NCBI GenBank assembly: GCA_005223185.1
Contig: NJBN01000006.1
Coordinates: 124,001 to 188,000, forward strand
From: a candidate division LCP-89 bacterium B3_LCP
GTDB lineage: Bacteria; Electryoneota; B3-LCP
Direction: 5' to 3'
DNA length: 64,000 nucleotides
This document shows positions 42,455 through 51,207 of the stretch, one piece after another. A model generated the notes under the pieces. That model was not told the DNA's origin. It saw only the letters and a program-made list of their open reading frames with translations, and made no database searches. The first letter of the stretch is position 1, and the number at the start of each line of letters is the position of its first letter. The translations under genes and the position numbers were made by a program.

Positions 42455-44247
42455 GACGTCACCTCCTCTCCCTTCTGCAGTTCTGATACAGGGAAAATAC
42501 AATCAACAGGACATATCTCAGCACACAGGTCACAACCGGTGCAGAGTGTTTCATCTATGACAGGAACCGCCAGATTCTTATCGGTTACATCTCCCGATTT
42601 GGAAATCGCCGGGCAGCCGATCTTAAAGCATACTCCACAGCCGTTGCAATCGGCAGCCAAAATCCGGTAAGATTCATCCTTTATTTTACCGGGGAAAAGC
42701 ATGCAGGGCCGAGTGGTTATCAGGATCTTGACGCCTTCGCGCTTGGTAGCGCTTTTTAAGATTTCCTGGGTTTTGGGATAGTCGTACGGATCGAACTCTT
42801 CAACATATTCAACTCCCAGCGCCTTGGTAAGCGCCACAAAATCCACCGCTTTAGTGTCTTCACCCATCAGCGTTTTACCGGTTGCGGGATGCTGCTGTCC
42901 ACCGGTCATGGCAGTAATGCGATTGTCCAAAATGAGAATGGTGACGTTAGCCTTGTTATAGACTGCATCCAAAACACCGGTGATGCCGGAATGTAGAAAG
43001 GTGGAATCTCCTATCACCGCAAACACGGGGCGCTTGGATCCCTGCACTTGCGAAATTCCGGTCGCCATACCGATGGAAGCGCCCATGCAGACGCAGGCGT
43101 GCAAAGCTTCAAGAGGCGGTAATGCAGCCATAGTATAGCAACCGATATCTCCGAAAACGTGTGCTCCCATGCGTTTCAGAGCGTAAAACACCGAACGATG
43201 GGAACAGCCCGGGCACAGTACCGGCGGTCGGGGCAGCACTTCCACAGGTTCTGCGCCATCATCGGGAATGGCGGTTAAGAATCCTGCTTCCATGAAGCCC
43301 TTTTCGGCTAAAGATGGATTGAGTTCGCCATAAATCGGGAAGTACTTCTTGCCTTCGCAGGGGATGCCAACGTTCTTCAGCGCATCTTCGATGAAAGGCT
43401 CCAACTCCTCAACCACGATTAACTTTTCCACTTTGTCAGTGAAACCGGCAATCTTTTTCAGAGGCATGGGATAGGAAAATCCCAACTTGAAGAAGCTGGC
43501 TTCGGGAAAAGCCTCACGAGCGTGCTGGTATGATACTCCGGAACTGATCACACCGATCTTCTTATCACCCCATTCGATGCGGTTCAATGAGGTTTCCTCG
43601 CTGAACTTTTGCAATCTTTCCAACCGTTTGAGGATAACCTGATGCCTCGGTCTGGCGAAATTGGGCATCATCACGTATTTATCGATGTCCTTCTCAAAGC
43701 CGGTAACTTCAACAGCCTGCCATTCCTTGATGTTCACGGCGGTCATCGAATGAGATATGCGCGTGGTCATGCGCAACAGGACGGGCGTATCGAACCGCTC
43801 GCTGATCTCCAGCGCTTCACCCATAAAATCGTAGCATTCCTGGCTGTCTGATGGTTCCAGCATGGGAATCTTGGCAAATTTAGCGTAGGTGCGATTATCC
43901 TGCTCGTTCTGAGATGAATGCATTTCCGGATCATCGGCAGATACCAATACGAAACCGCCTTTGATGCCCGTATAAGCCAGGGTCATCAGCGGGTCAGCGG
44001 CAACGTTCACACCGACATGCTTCATGCAGACGATGGTACGAGCGCCACCTAACGAGGCACCGATACCCACTTCGAAGGCGACCTTCTCATTGGGTGACCA
44101 CTGGGCGTGGATGTCCGGCAGCTTGGCTATATTTTCCAATATCTCCGTCGAAGGAGTTCCCGGATAAGCTGAGGCAAAACCCACACCAGCAGCACGCGCT
44201 CCCTGAGCTACAGCCTCATTCCCGGAAAGTAGTATCTTTTGGTTCAC
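42451..44247 (-). CDS. iorA: Indolepyruvate ferredoxin oxidoreductase, alpha subunit
   Basis: The large IorA subunit of 598 residues: pyrimidine-binding part (GNEAVAQGARAAGVGFASAYPGTPS in pieces), TPP part (CPGCSHRSVFYAL, GDSTFLHSGITGVLDAVYN, LDNRITAMTGGQQHP) and a C-terminal two-cluster ferredoxin (CNGCGVCFKIGCP and CTGCDLCAEICPVDC). The frame extends to 44310 in the repeat region, but AGGAG at six bases from GTG 44247 marks the likely start. It can supply reduced ferredoxin while making phenylacetyl-CoA, a known precursor of benzoyl-CoA. Confidence 0.93.
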   Translation of the reverse strand: MNQKILLSGNEAVAQGARAAGVGFASAYPGTPSTEILENIAKLPDIHAQWSPNEKVAFEVGIGASLGGARTIVCMKHVGVNVAADPLMTLAYTGIKGGFVLVSADDPEMHSSQNEQDNRTYAKFAKIPMLEPSDSQECYDFMGEALEISERFDTPVLLRMTTRISHSMTAVNIKEWQAVEVTGFEKDIDKYVMMPNFARPRHQVILKRLERLQKFSEETSLNRIEWGDKKIGVISSGVSYQHAREAFPEASFFKLGFSYPMPLKKIAGFTDKVEKLIVVEELEPFIEDALKNVGIPCEGKKYFPIYGELNPSLAEKGFMEAGFLTAIPDDGAEPVEVLPRPPVLCPGCSHRSVFYALKRMGAHVFGDIGCYTMAALPPLEALHACVCMGASIGMATGISQVQGSKRPVFAVIGDSTFLHSGITGVLDAVYNKANVTILILDNRITAMTGGQQHPATGKTLMGEDTKAVDFVALTKALGVEYVEEFDPYDYPKTQEILKSATKREGVKILITTRPCMLFPGKIKDESYRILAADCNGCGVCFKIGCPAISKSGDVTDKNLAVPVIDETLCTGCDLCAEICPVDCIFPVSELQKGEEVTS

Positions 44248-44310
44248 TGGTTGCTCCTGTATTTTCAACTTTATAGACGGAATTGTATTAGATCCCGATG
44301 TATATTTCAT

Positions 44311-44490
44311 ACTTAATGTCGCCCCGCCCTGAAGAACGGGTCTACGAATTCCCCTGAACCCCCATAAATGGGGCTGAATTTAACTACAGCCCGCTTTAGC
44401 GGGGTTTTGTATATCCGTAGCCCAGTGCTTCAGCGCTGGGCATGATCACTGGATTCTGCATCAAGCCCGTAAGGGCTCTTAGTAGTGCGG
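44311..44490. repeat. Third family of REP-like palindromes
   Basis: Hairpins follow one another without a gene: CCCGCCCTGAAGAACGGG (about 44320), ACCCCCATAAATGGGGCT (44364), CAGCCCGCTTTAGCGGGGTT (44386), GTAGCCCAGTGCTTCAGCGC with TGGGC (44417), and AAGCCCGTAAGGGCTCTT (44462). They fill the gap between iorA and gcdH. The stems differ from the two transposase-linked families. Confidence 0.75.
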
Positions 44491-44498
44491 AATAACAA

Positions 44499-45656
44499 TT
44501 ACCCAAACGCCCCAATCCCCGTCAGTTCCTGCCCCAAGATCAGGGTGTGTATATCGTGCGTCCCTTCGTAGGTATATACAGACTCCAGGTTATCCATGTG
44601 GCGCATCACGTGGTAGTCATCCACGATGCCGGCGGCGCCCAAGATATCCCGGCAAGTGCGCGCCACATTCAGCGCCATGTGCACGTTATTTCGCTTCGCC
44701 ATGGAGATGGCAGCGGGTGTAGCTTTGCCCTGATCCATCAACTGCCCTAACCGGTAGCAGAGAAATTGCGCCTTGACAATCTCCGTCCACATCTGCGCGA
44801 ACTTAGCTTGCACCAATTGAAAACTGGCTATCGGCTTGGAAAACTGAATGCGGGTTTTGGCATATTCCAGAGCTTCCTCGAAACAAGCCAGAGCGGCACC
44901 AATAACTCCCCAGGCGATGGAAAAGCGCGCCTGGTTCAGACACATCAAAGCCGCTTTTAAACCCTTAGCTCCAGGCAGGACATTTTCAGCCGAAATCCTG
45001 CAGTTATCGAAAAGCAGCTCGCTGGTTACCGACACACGCAGTGAAAGCTTGCCCTGAATTTCGGGCGCGGTGAATCCCGGCGTACCTTTTTCCACTAAAA
45101 ATCCGTTTACCCCATCATCCGTTTTGGCGAAAACGATTGCTATGTCTGCGATGGACCCGTTGGTGATCCACATCTTGGTGCCGTTCAGGATGTATTCACT
45201 ACCTTGCTTCTTCGCCGTGGTGATCATACCAGAAGGATCTGAACCAAAATCAGGTTCGGTCAGCCCAAAGCAGCCGATTTTTTTACCTCGCGCCATTGGG
45301 GGGAGCCACTTTTCCTTTTGCTCATCCGAACCAAAGGCGTTAATGGGATACATGCAGAGACCGTTCTGCACCGATACGAAACTGCGGAAGCCGGAATCAC
45401 CTCGCTCCAGTTCCTGCATGGCGAAACCGTAGGCGTTATAGCTTATCCCTGGGCAACCGTAGCCGGTCAGATAGGCGCCCAGCAGACCCAAATCAGCGAT
45501 CTCAGGAATGAGCTGTTTCGGGAAAACTGCTTCCCGGTTCCACTGCTTCACCTTAGGCAGAATCTTATCCTGCACGAACAGGCGCACCGAATCCCTCACC
45601 ATCAGTTCATCTTCGGAAAAGAGGGACTCTATATTGTACAAATCTGGAATGGACAT
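44499..45656 (-). CDS. gcdH: Glutaryl-CoA dehydrogenase
   Basis: A 385-residue acyl-CoA dehydrogenase that follows the human and bacterial glutaryl-CoA dehydrogenase closely: YGCPGISYNAYGFAMQELER, DSGFRSFVSVQNGLCMYPI, CFGLTEPDFGSDPSGM, SLRVSVTSEL and NLESVYTYEGTHDIHTLILG. R91 would bind the free carboxylate of glutaryl-CoA and E364 is the base. Y363 before it is the residue found in decarboxylating enzymes, so the product should be crotonyl-CoA plus CO2. This links the thiolase product to the C4 end of the pathway. Confidence 0.94.
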   Translation of the reverse strand: MSIPDLYNIESLFSEDELMVRDSVRLFVQDKILPKVKQWNREAVFPKQLIPEIADLGLLGAYLTGYGCPGISYNAYGFAMQELERGDSGFRSFVSVQNGLCMYPINAFGSDEQKEKWLPPMARGKKIGCFGLTEPDFGSDPSGMITTAKKQGSEYILNGTKMWITNGSIADIAIVFAKTDDGVNGFLVEKGTPGFTAPEIQGKLSLRVSVTSELLFDNCRISAENVLPGAKGLKAALMCLNQARFSIAWGVIGAALACFEEALEYAKTRIQFSKPIASFQLVQAKFAQMWTEIVKAQFLCYRLGQLMDQGKATPAAISMAKRNNVHMALNVARTCRDILGAAGIVDDYHVMRHMDNLESVYTYEGTHDIHTLILGQELTGIGAFG

Positions 45657-45688
45657 GTATTTTGGTTCCTATGTTTGTTAATTCCAAC

Positions 45689-47194
45689 CTACAACCCCAA
45701 CAACGGTATAGCCACCGCATAAGTAATCAATGTAATTATTACTATCCCCATAAAATTCAACCACACGCCAATACGAGCCATCTGAGGAATAGTCACCTGC
45801 CCGGAAGCGAAGATCAAAGCGTTAGGCGGCGTACCCACCGGCAGCATAAAAGCACAGGATGCCGCCATCGCCGCCGGAACCATCAACAGCAGGGGATCCT
45901 GACCGATGGTAACTGCCAGCGCTCCGCATACTGGCAGGATCATGGCGGTGGTAGCCGTGTTTGAGGTAACTTCCGTGAGGAAGATGACCAACGCCACCAG
46001 GACTATTATTATCAAAAGGATAGGGCAGTATTGAAACAGATCCAAACGACCGCCAATCCATAGGTCTAACTGCGTCAGTTTAAATCCTTCTGCCAGCGCC
46101 AAACCGCCCCCAAAGAGCAGTAGAATACCCCAGGGAATGTCCTTCGCTGACGACCAGTCCAGGAGTCTTTTTCCGCTTATTCCTTTGGCGGGTAGTATGA
46201 ATAAAGCCAGAGCGCCACTCATGGCGATAGTGCTGTCGGTGATGCCGGGAAAGAGACTCTTCAGTCCCGGGATGGTGAAAGAACCGAAATTCTTAGCGTC
46301 GGATAAAACCCAGGCTAAGGCAGTCAGGAAGAACACCATAGCCACCCGCCTCTCCTGCACCGACATTTTGCCGATTTTCGATAATTCCTCACGGATTACA
46401 CTGCTGCCCGAAAGTCCTCCACTGCCCCAAACCGGACAGGCGATGCGGGTCAGATAAAACCAGGCAATCGGCAGGAAGACTATCACCAGCGGTAGTCCCA
46501 CCATCATCCAGCGGGTGAAGGATATTGATTGACCATGCATCTCTTCCAGCATGCCAGCTAAGATGATATTGGGCGGCGTACCGATCAGCGTGCCGATACC
46601 TCCGATGGAAGCCGCATAAGCGATCCCGAACATGAGTGCCGATCCGAAATTGCCAATTTTCTTATCCCTGCCATCAGAATCGTCACTCTGAAAATGCTTA
46701 ACGACCGCCAAACCTATGGGAAGCATAATTACTGCAGTCGCGGTATTGGAAATCCACATGGACAGAAAAGCAGTGGCGATCATGAATCCCAACACCAGGC
46801 GAGGCGGTGAGAAGCCTAAGACAGAGATGGTTTTCAGCGCGATGCGTTTGTGAAGCTGCCATTTCTGCACGCCTAAAGCTATGAAGAATCCTCCTAAAAA
46901 GAGGAAGATCAGGTGATTGGCGTATGGTGTTGCAGCCGTCTTAGCGCTGGCGATGCCTAACAGAGGAAAGAGTACCAGTGGCAGTAGTGCAGTAGCCGGA
47001 ATGGGGATCGCTTCGGTGATCCACCAGATTGCCATCCAGATCGTAACCGCAGCCATCCTTTGCGCAGTAGGCGTCATTCCCGCCAGTTCTGGCAGGATCA
47101 GCAATATGACAAAGAACAGTGGACCCAGAACGAAGCCGACGCGGCGGTACATGCTTATTTCTTCTACCTGATCCAAATCGTTATCTCTGGACAT
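45689..47194 (-). CDS. DASS (SLC13) family dicarboxylate or anion:sodium symporter
   Basis: A 501-residue inner-membrane carrier with about 11-12 hydrophobic segments. AFLSMWISNTATAVIMLPIG is the SNT motif of the first half and FLTEVTSNTATTAMILPV the SNT motif of the second; GIGTLIGTPPNIIL and MLPVGTPPNALIF are the paired family signatures. Substrates are usually C4-dicarboxylates, citrate or sulfate. It is 32 bases from gcdH, so it may import or export an organic acid linked to the pathway. Confidence 0.93.
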   Translation of the reverse strand: MSRDNDLDQVEEISMYRRVGFVLGPLFFVILLILPELAGMTPTAQRMAAVTIWMAIWWITEAIPIPATALLPLVLFPLLGIASAKTAATPYANHLIFLFLGGFFIALGVQKWQLHKRIALKTISVLGFSPPRLVLGFMIATAFLSMWISNTATAVIMLPIGLAVVKHFQSDDSDGRDKKIGNFGSALMFGIAYAASIGGIGTLIGTPPNIILAGMLEEMHGQSISFTRWMMVGLPLVIVFLPIAWFYLTRIACPVWGSGGLSGSSVIREELSKIGKMSVQERRVAMVFFLTALAWVLSDAKNFGSFTIPGLKSLFPGITDSTIAMSGALALFILPAKGISGKRLLDWSSAKDIPWGILLLFGGGLALAEGFKLTQLDLWIGGRLDLFQYCPILLIIIVLVALVIFLTEVTSNTATTAMILPVCGALAVTIGQDPLLLMVPAAMAASCAFMLPVGTPPNALIFASGQVTIPQMARIGVWLNFMGIVIITLITYAVAIPLLGL

Positions 47195-47213
47195 TCATTA
47201 AGAAACAGGTAAA

Positions 47214-47238
47214 GGTAGCGCGGGGGCTTGCCCCCGCT
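47214..47238 (+). repeat. GTAG-headed REP palindrome
   Basis: GGTAGCGCGGGGGCTTGCCC then CCGCT, in the 78-base gap between the symporter gene and the next gene. Same family as at 48.6-49.3 kb. Confidence 0.9.
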
Positions 47239-47272
47239 TTAAAAAAGGATAATTGTTCCTTATTAATATGCG

Positions 47273-48040
47273 CTATAACCTTCTTTCTAGTAGTTTTCTC
47301 TGGGTTTCTTCTAAGGCAGTTGTTGGTACATCCATCCAGCTGAATCTATTAAAAAACCATACTACTGTTTCAAGAGCTAACCTTGATGAATTAGCTATCA
47401 GTTCTTGACTAGTATATTGACGGGGTTCTCCAAGTTTATTCGATGTAGCAGGGTAGAATCCGGTGAAAAACCTATGAGGATCAAGTGTAGCTAAAAAATG
47501 GTCTTTAATTCCGTTGAGTTCTATTGATATTTTAATACCGCTCTTAAATAGCCCTTTATTGGCTAAACGTGCAGCGAATTCAAATATCTCAGTAACTCGA
47601 TATAATGTTAAAGTAACATCTAAAAATCCTGAAGGTTTAAAATCATTTGGAATTTCTGTATATGGACGATTTTTTATCTCATTCAGATACTCCGGATATG
47701 AATTTTCCCTGAATTCATTAATGTCAATGAATTGACCACTTTGATAAAAACGCCAGTGTTCCCTATCACTACGACTAGTAATATTAGCCCCAATCCAATC
47801 ATTACCGTTAATTCGCTTAGCTATACGGTTATCAACCATTGGAAAAGTCCAACCGCGTAAATAGACGCTACAGGCTTCCATAATTTGCCACAGCTCTGGA
47901 AGTTTAGATATCAGATTTGGATTAAAACTAACGGGCCTTATCAATACTCGCCAGTGCGGAGAAGACTTAATCAATTCAACGAATTTTTCCTTATCAACCA
48001 CTTTATAGACCATCCAATTGTTGGTTAAATTTATCCTCAT
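47273..48040 (-). CDS. Unknown protein paired with AlbA_2 gene
   Basis: A 255-residue soluble protein I do not recognise. It is rich in aromatic residues (HWRFYQSGQFIDINEF, VVWFFNRFSWMDVP) and has no membrane segment. It overlaps the end of the AlbA_2 gene by 38 bases (or 14 if ATG 48016 is used), so the two are translated together. Codon use is AT-rich, unlike the metabolic genes on either side. Confidence 0.72.
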   Translation of the reverse strand: MRINLTNNWMVYKVVDKEKFVELIKSSPHWRVLIRPVSFNPNLISKLPELWQIMEACSVYLRGWTFPMVDNRIAKRINGNDWIGANITSRSDREHWRFYQSGQFIDINEFRENSYPEYLNEIKNRPYTEIPNDFKPSGFLDVTLTLYRVTEIFEFAARLANKGLFKSGIKISIELNGIKDHFLATLDPHRFFTGFYPATSNKLGEPRQYTSQELIANSSRLALETVVWFFNRFSWMDVPTTALEETQRKLLERRL

Positions 48041-48602
48041 CTGTTTCTATCTTTCCACCTTCCATTTCAATACCAGCACGACGAGCTCTCTGTAGAAATT
48101 TCCTCAATCCCTTCTCCGCCGCTAAATCAAGTATTTCTCTCATTTCTGTTTGTGAAGGAACTTCACACGTTTCAGGCATACGGTGTGACCTTGTATACAT
48201 TGCTCCTTTTCGCAATTCTTTATTTCCTTTATTCCCTTTACAAACAACGGGAATATCATCAAACTCGTGAATGACGATAGCAATAAAATTCATTTGATCA
48301 TCTTCAAACAGAATCACCTCGAGTCGAATATAAGGATCAGCATAGTTATTAATATAGGCCAACATTTCATCGCTGTTGTAAGCCTTTAAGTGCTCTTCAA
48401 GAACACCCTTGCGGACAAACTTATTTCTTTCTACTTCTTCTACACCAACTATAATAATTCCACCATCTCTGATATTTGCCATCCCAAGTGCAGTTTTTGC
48501 ATACTTCTTTTGGTAGTCTTTCCAAGAAACCGATTCCTTATAGTCTAGTGAACGGCTTTCTTGTCCAAGCTTTGACAATTCAATTAATTCTCTCTTTTCC
48601 AT
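48003..48602 (-). CDS. AlbA_2/Schlafen-domain protein
   Basis: A 199-residue protein with an AlbA_2 (divergent AAA-4, Schlafen-like) domain: ESRSLDYKESVSWKDYQK, ALGMANIRDGGIIIVGVEE and the C-terminal KGAMYTRSHRMPETCEVPS. Such domains bind nucleic acid and occur in regulators, helicases and defence proteins. Here the domain is nearly alone and is followed by an overlapping unknown gene. The pair lies between REP repeats and next to a REP transposase, so this is accessory DNA. Confidence 0.8.
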   Translation of the reverse strand: MEKRELIELSKLGQESRSLDYKESVSWKDYQKKYAKTALGMANIRDGGIIIVGVEEVERNKFVRKGVLEEHLKAYNSDEMLAYINNYADPYIRLEVILFEDDQMNFIAIVIHEFDDIPVVCKGNKGNKELRKGAMYTRSHRMPETCEVPSQTEMREILDLAAEKGLRKFLQRARRAGIEMEGGKIETDEDKFNQQLDGL

Positions 48603-48624
48603 AATACTGAATTCTCCCTAACGA

Positions 48625-48699
48625 GGTAGCGCGGGGGCTTGCCCCCGCTGTTGCTGCTGTGAACAATTCCACCATAGCGGGGGCAAGCCCCCGCGCTAC
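48625..48699. repeat. Two GTAG-headed REP palindromes in inverted orientation, 3' side of transposase 2
   Basis: 48625-48649 reads GGTAGCGCGGGGGCTTGCCC..., and 48676-48699 is the same in reverse (AGCGGGGGCAAGCCCCCGCG then CTAC). The head-to-head pair is typical of a BIME. Confidence 0.92.
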
Positions 48700-48705
48700 A
48701 TTTAA

Positions 48706-49182
48706 TCATCTTTTAAAATCGAAAACTTCAGAGCCTGAGAATGAATATTCAGCCATCGATTTAACAATACCTTTTCTAACTGGATTTTCTAAAATATACC
48801 TGGTATGTTTTTCAATATCTTCATCCTTTCGTAGGAAATGATCGTAGAAACTGGTTTGATAGATCTTGCCTGATAGACCAAATTCTCTGCTTTGAATGGT
48901 ACTCTTACTTTTAAATTCCCTAATCAGATCGATAATCGAATAAGTCCCGTTTCCCTGTAACAGTAGATGAATATGATCAGGCATAAAACAGTAAGCAAAT
49001 AGCCTGAATGACCTTTTAATGCTAAGCTCTTTAATCAATTCGATACAATAGGTAGCAAATGACTTATCATTGAAAATCCTCCTCCTGTTTTGAGTACATA
49101 TTGTGATGGAACAGGGATTGTTGGACTCTGAATACGCATCTCTTTCTAAGCGGATTTTTCTATGTAATTTTGTCATTCCCAT
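48706..49182 (-). CDS. REP-associated tyrosine transposase (RAYT), copy 2
   Basis: A 158-residue Y1 transposase. HUH motif H70-I-H72 in MPDHIHLLLQG; nucleophile Y129 in HTRYILENPVRKGIV. It shares only the general fold with copy 1 (D in place of N before HIH, different flanks). It is bracketed by five GTAG-headed palindromes, a different repeat family from the one around copy 1, consistent with each enzyme acting on its own REP. Confidence 0.9.
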   Translation of the reverse strand: MGMTKLHRKIRLERDAYSESNNPCSITICTQNRRRIFNDKSFATYCIELIKELSIKRSFRLFAYCFMPDHIHLLLQGNGTYSIIDLIREFKSKSTIQSREFGLSGKIYQTSFYDHFLRKDEDIEKHTRYILENPVRKGIVKSMAEYSFSGSEVFDFKR

Positions 49183-49190
49183 AATTATGG

Positions 49191-49299
49191 GGCGGGGGCA
49201 AGCCCCCGCGCTACTTTCTTTGGAGTCTCACCAACAGGGGCAAGCCCCTGCGTTATCTTCTTTGATATTTCGCCAGCGGAGGCAAGCCTCCGCGCTACC
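49191..49299 (-). repeat. Three GTAG-headed REP palindromes, 5' side of transposase 2
   Basis: Units 49191-49214 (GGCGGGGGCAAGCCCCCGCG then CTAC), 49235-49255 (CAGGGGCAAGCCCCTGCGTT) and 49275-49299 (AGCGGAGGCAAGCCTCCGCG then CTACC) show paired changes in the stems. They fill the gap up to the ptb gene. Confidence 0.9.
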
Positions 49300-49329
49300 T
49301 CAATTTGGTGTGTCAGCAGCGGACCCCCA

Positions 49330-50253
49330 CTACCTCTCCGCCAACAACACCGCCAACGCAATCGAATTCACCTTGGCATCTGCGGATTCTGACCGGGATG
49401 ACATGATGATGGGCTGCCTGGCGCCTACCACTAATCCTGCCGATCGCGCTCTACCGAAGATGAATACCGACTTACACAGCGTGTTGCCAACTTCGATCTT
49501 GTTGACGACCAGAATATCCGCACGCCCGGCGACGTCTCCGGTAACTTTTTTCTCCCGAGCCGCATCCGGCGAAAGTGCAACATCTAACGATAGTGGACCA
49601 TCCACCAGAGCGTTCTTTATCTGCCCGCGATCAGCCATCTTGGAAATGACGGCACCACCCATAGCCACCGGCATGCTGGGATAGACCGTTTCCACGGCGG
49701 CTAATAGCGCTACCCGTGGTTGTTCAATACCCAGAACACCCGCCACCTGAACAGCATTACTGATTATATGCGGAATCGTTTCCAGATCAGGATCTATAAC
49801 CACACCGCCATCGGTGATCATTATGAAACGGGAGAGCCATTGCGGCCAGTATATACCGATATGAGACCATAAACGCTTATCTTTCTTCAAACCGACGCTA
49901 CTGTGCAGCGCAGCTTGCAGAAACTCGATAGCTCCGACCTTCCCCTTCATCAGAAGTTCCACCTGACCGGAAGCCACCATGTTAGCAGCTTCAGCAGCAG
50001 CCCGGTGCGGCTGTTTCTCTTCGACTATTTCAAAGGGTGAGATATCTATATTATGTTCAGATGCGATCCTTTCGATTTCTGCAGTATCCCCTACCAGGAT
50101 CGGTACAATCAGCTTCATATCAGCAGCTTTGCATAGGGCGCTTAAACCATACGGATCATCAGCGCAGGCTAATGCCAGTTTCAATGGCTCGTGCTGTTTT
50201 GCCTTTTCCACAGCTTTGAGGCACAGTTCATCGAAATCCTTGATCCTGTTCAC
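49330..50253 (-). CDS. ptb: Phosphate butyryltransferase-family protein, copy 1
   Basis: A 307-residue phosphotransacylase of the Ptb/Pta fold: MKGKVGAIEFLQAAL, ITDGGVVIDPDLETIPHIISNAV, and ISKMADRGQIKNALVDGPLSLD. It converts an acyl-CoA and phosphate to acyl phosphate and CoA. The start is GTG 50253, overlapping the stop of the second copy (GTGA), with GGAAG upstream. A second paralogue and butyrate kinase are adjacent, so butyrate or branched-chain acyl groups are likely. Confidence 0.9.
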   Translation of the reverse strand: MNRIKDFDELCLKAVEKAKQHEPLKLALACADDPYGLSALCKAADMKLIVPILVGDTAEIERIASEHNIDISPFEIVEEKQPHRAAAEAANMVASGQVELLMKGKVGAIEFLQAALHSSVGLKKDKRLWSHIGIYWPQWLSRFIMITDGGVVIDPDLETIPHIISNAVQVAGVLGIEQPRVALLAAVETVYPSMPVAMGGAVISKMADRGQIKNALVDGPLSLDVALSPDAAREKKVTGDVAGRADILVVNKIEVGNTLCKSVFIFGRARSAGLVVGARQPIIMSSRSESADAKVNSIALAVLLAER

Positions 50254-51206
50254 GATTGTGCTTCCTGTGCCTGTAAATACTCAGAAAGCACAACTGCAAT
50301 TGCTACGGAAGCCAGTTTATTGCGCGGAGGATCGCTGCGGCTGACCAATGATACCGGCACAGCCGCGCCCACTATCACGCCGCAGAAAACAGCGCCCCCG
50401 AAGAGTATTAGAGACTTGGAGATAATATTACCTTCTTCAATGGAATTGGCAACCAAAACGTCAGCATAACCCGCTACCGGACTCTCAATGTCATAGAGGT
50501 CGGCTACCTTGGGGAGAGTCGCAGCATCGATGGTCAGGGGTCCGTCAACAATGGCATCGCGTATTTGACCTCGATCAGCCATCTTGGCGATGATGGCATC
50601 TTCAACCGCCCGGGGCATTTCCGGATGAACCACGTCGGTGGCTGCCAACAAAGCGATGCGCGGCTTGGTAATCCCCAGCGCCCGGGAAACCGTAACCGCA
50701 TTCTCGATTATCTTCACCTTCTGCTTGAAATCAGGGCTGACAACCATACCGCCATCGGTGACGTTTAGCAACCGGGGGTAATCTGGTGGCGAAAGCACCG
50801 CACAATGCGACAGAACATCCGACCGCCGCAGTCCCTTATCTTTGGCTAATACCGCTTTCAGTAGTGTTGAAGTGGGTAAAAACCCCTTCATGATTATGTC
50901 CGCATCACCTGAGGCAGCCATATCGGCAGCTCTTGCAGCAACCGTTTCGACTTCGGATACCGGTTCTATGTGCAATACCGACAGATCCAAATCCGCCTCA
51001 TCCGCCCGTTTTTTTATCTCATCGCTGTCACCAATCAATACCGCATCAGCGATACCTTGTAAGCGCGCTTCAACCACCGCTTGCAGTACGGCCCCATCGG
51101 CAGCGGCGGCGACAGCTACGCGGCGCATCCGTTTGCTGCTGTATTCCTGCGCCCGATTGACAATTCCCTGCCAATCCGTGATTGGTTCTGTAGTTGTTGT
51201 GTTCAT
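50250..51206 (-). CDS. ptb: Phosphate butyryltransferase-family protein, copy 2
   Basis: A 318-residue paralogue: IMKGFLPTSTLLKAVLAKDKG, NVTDGGMVVSPDFKQKVKIIENAV and IAKMADRGQIRDAIVDGPLTID. The open frame extends to 51284 inside buk, but ATG 51206 (MNTTTTEPI) starts right after the buk stop with a GAAG-type site and gives normal length. Two copies in tandem may act on different acyl-CoA lengths or form a hetero-oligomer. Confidence 0.9.
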   Translation of the reverse strand: MNTTTTEPITDWQGIVNRAQEYSSKRMRRVAVAAAADGAVLQAVVEARLQGIADAVLIGDSDEIKKRADEADLDLSVLHIEPVSEVETVAARAADMAASGDADIIMKGFLPTSTLLKAVLAKDKGLRRSDVLSHCAVLSPPDYPRLLNVTDGGMVVSPDFKQKVKIIENAVTVSRALGITKPRIALLAATDVVHPEMPRAVEDAIIAKMADRGQIRDAIVDGPLTIDAATLPKVADLYDIESPVAGYADVLVANSIEEGNIISKSLILFGGAVFCGVIVGAAVPVSLVSRSDPPRNKLASVAIAVVLSEYLQAQEAQS

Positions 51207-51207
51207 T

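Noticed and set aside
49191-49299. Regularly spaced palindromes as a possible CRISPR array
   Set aside because: Units are palindromic, vary in stem, change orientation near the transposase and have no unique spacers; they are REP elements.
49103-49684. 193-codon plus-strand frame over RAYT 2, REP repeats and ptb
   Set aside because: Its translation is mostly REP sequence and antisense of ptb; no protein family fits.
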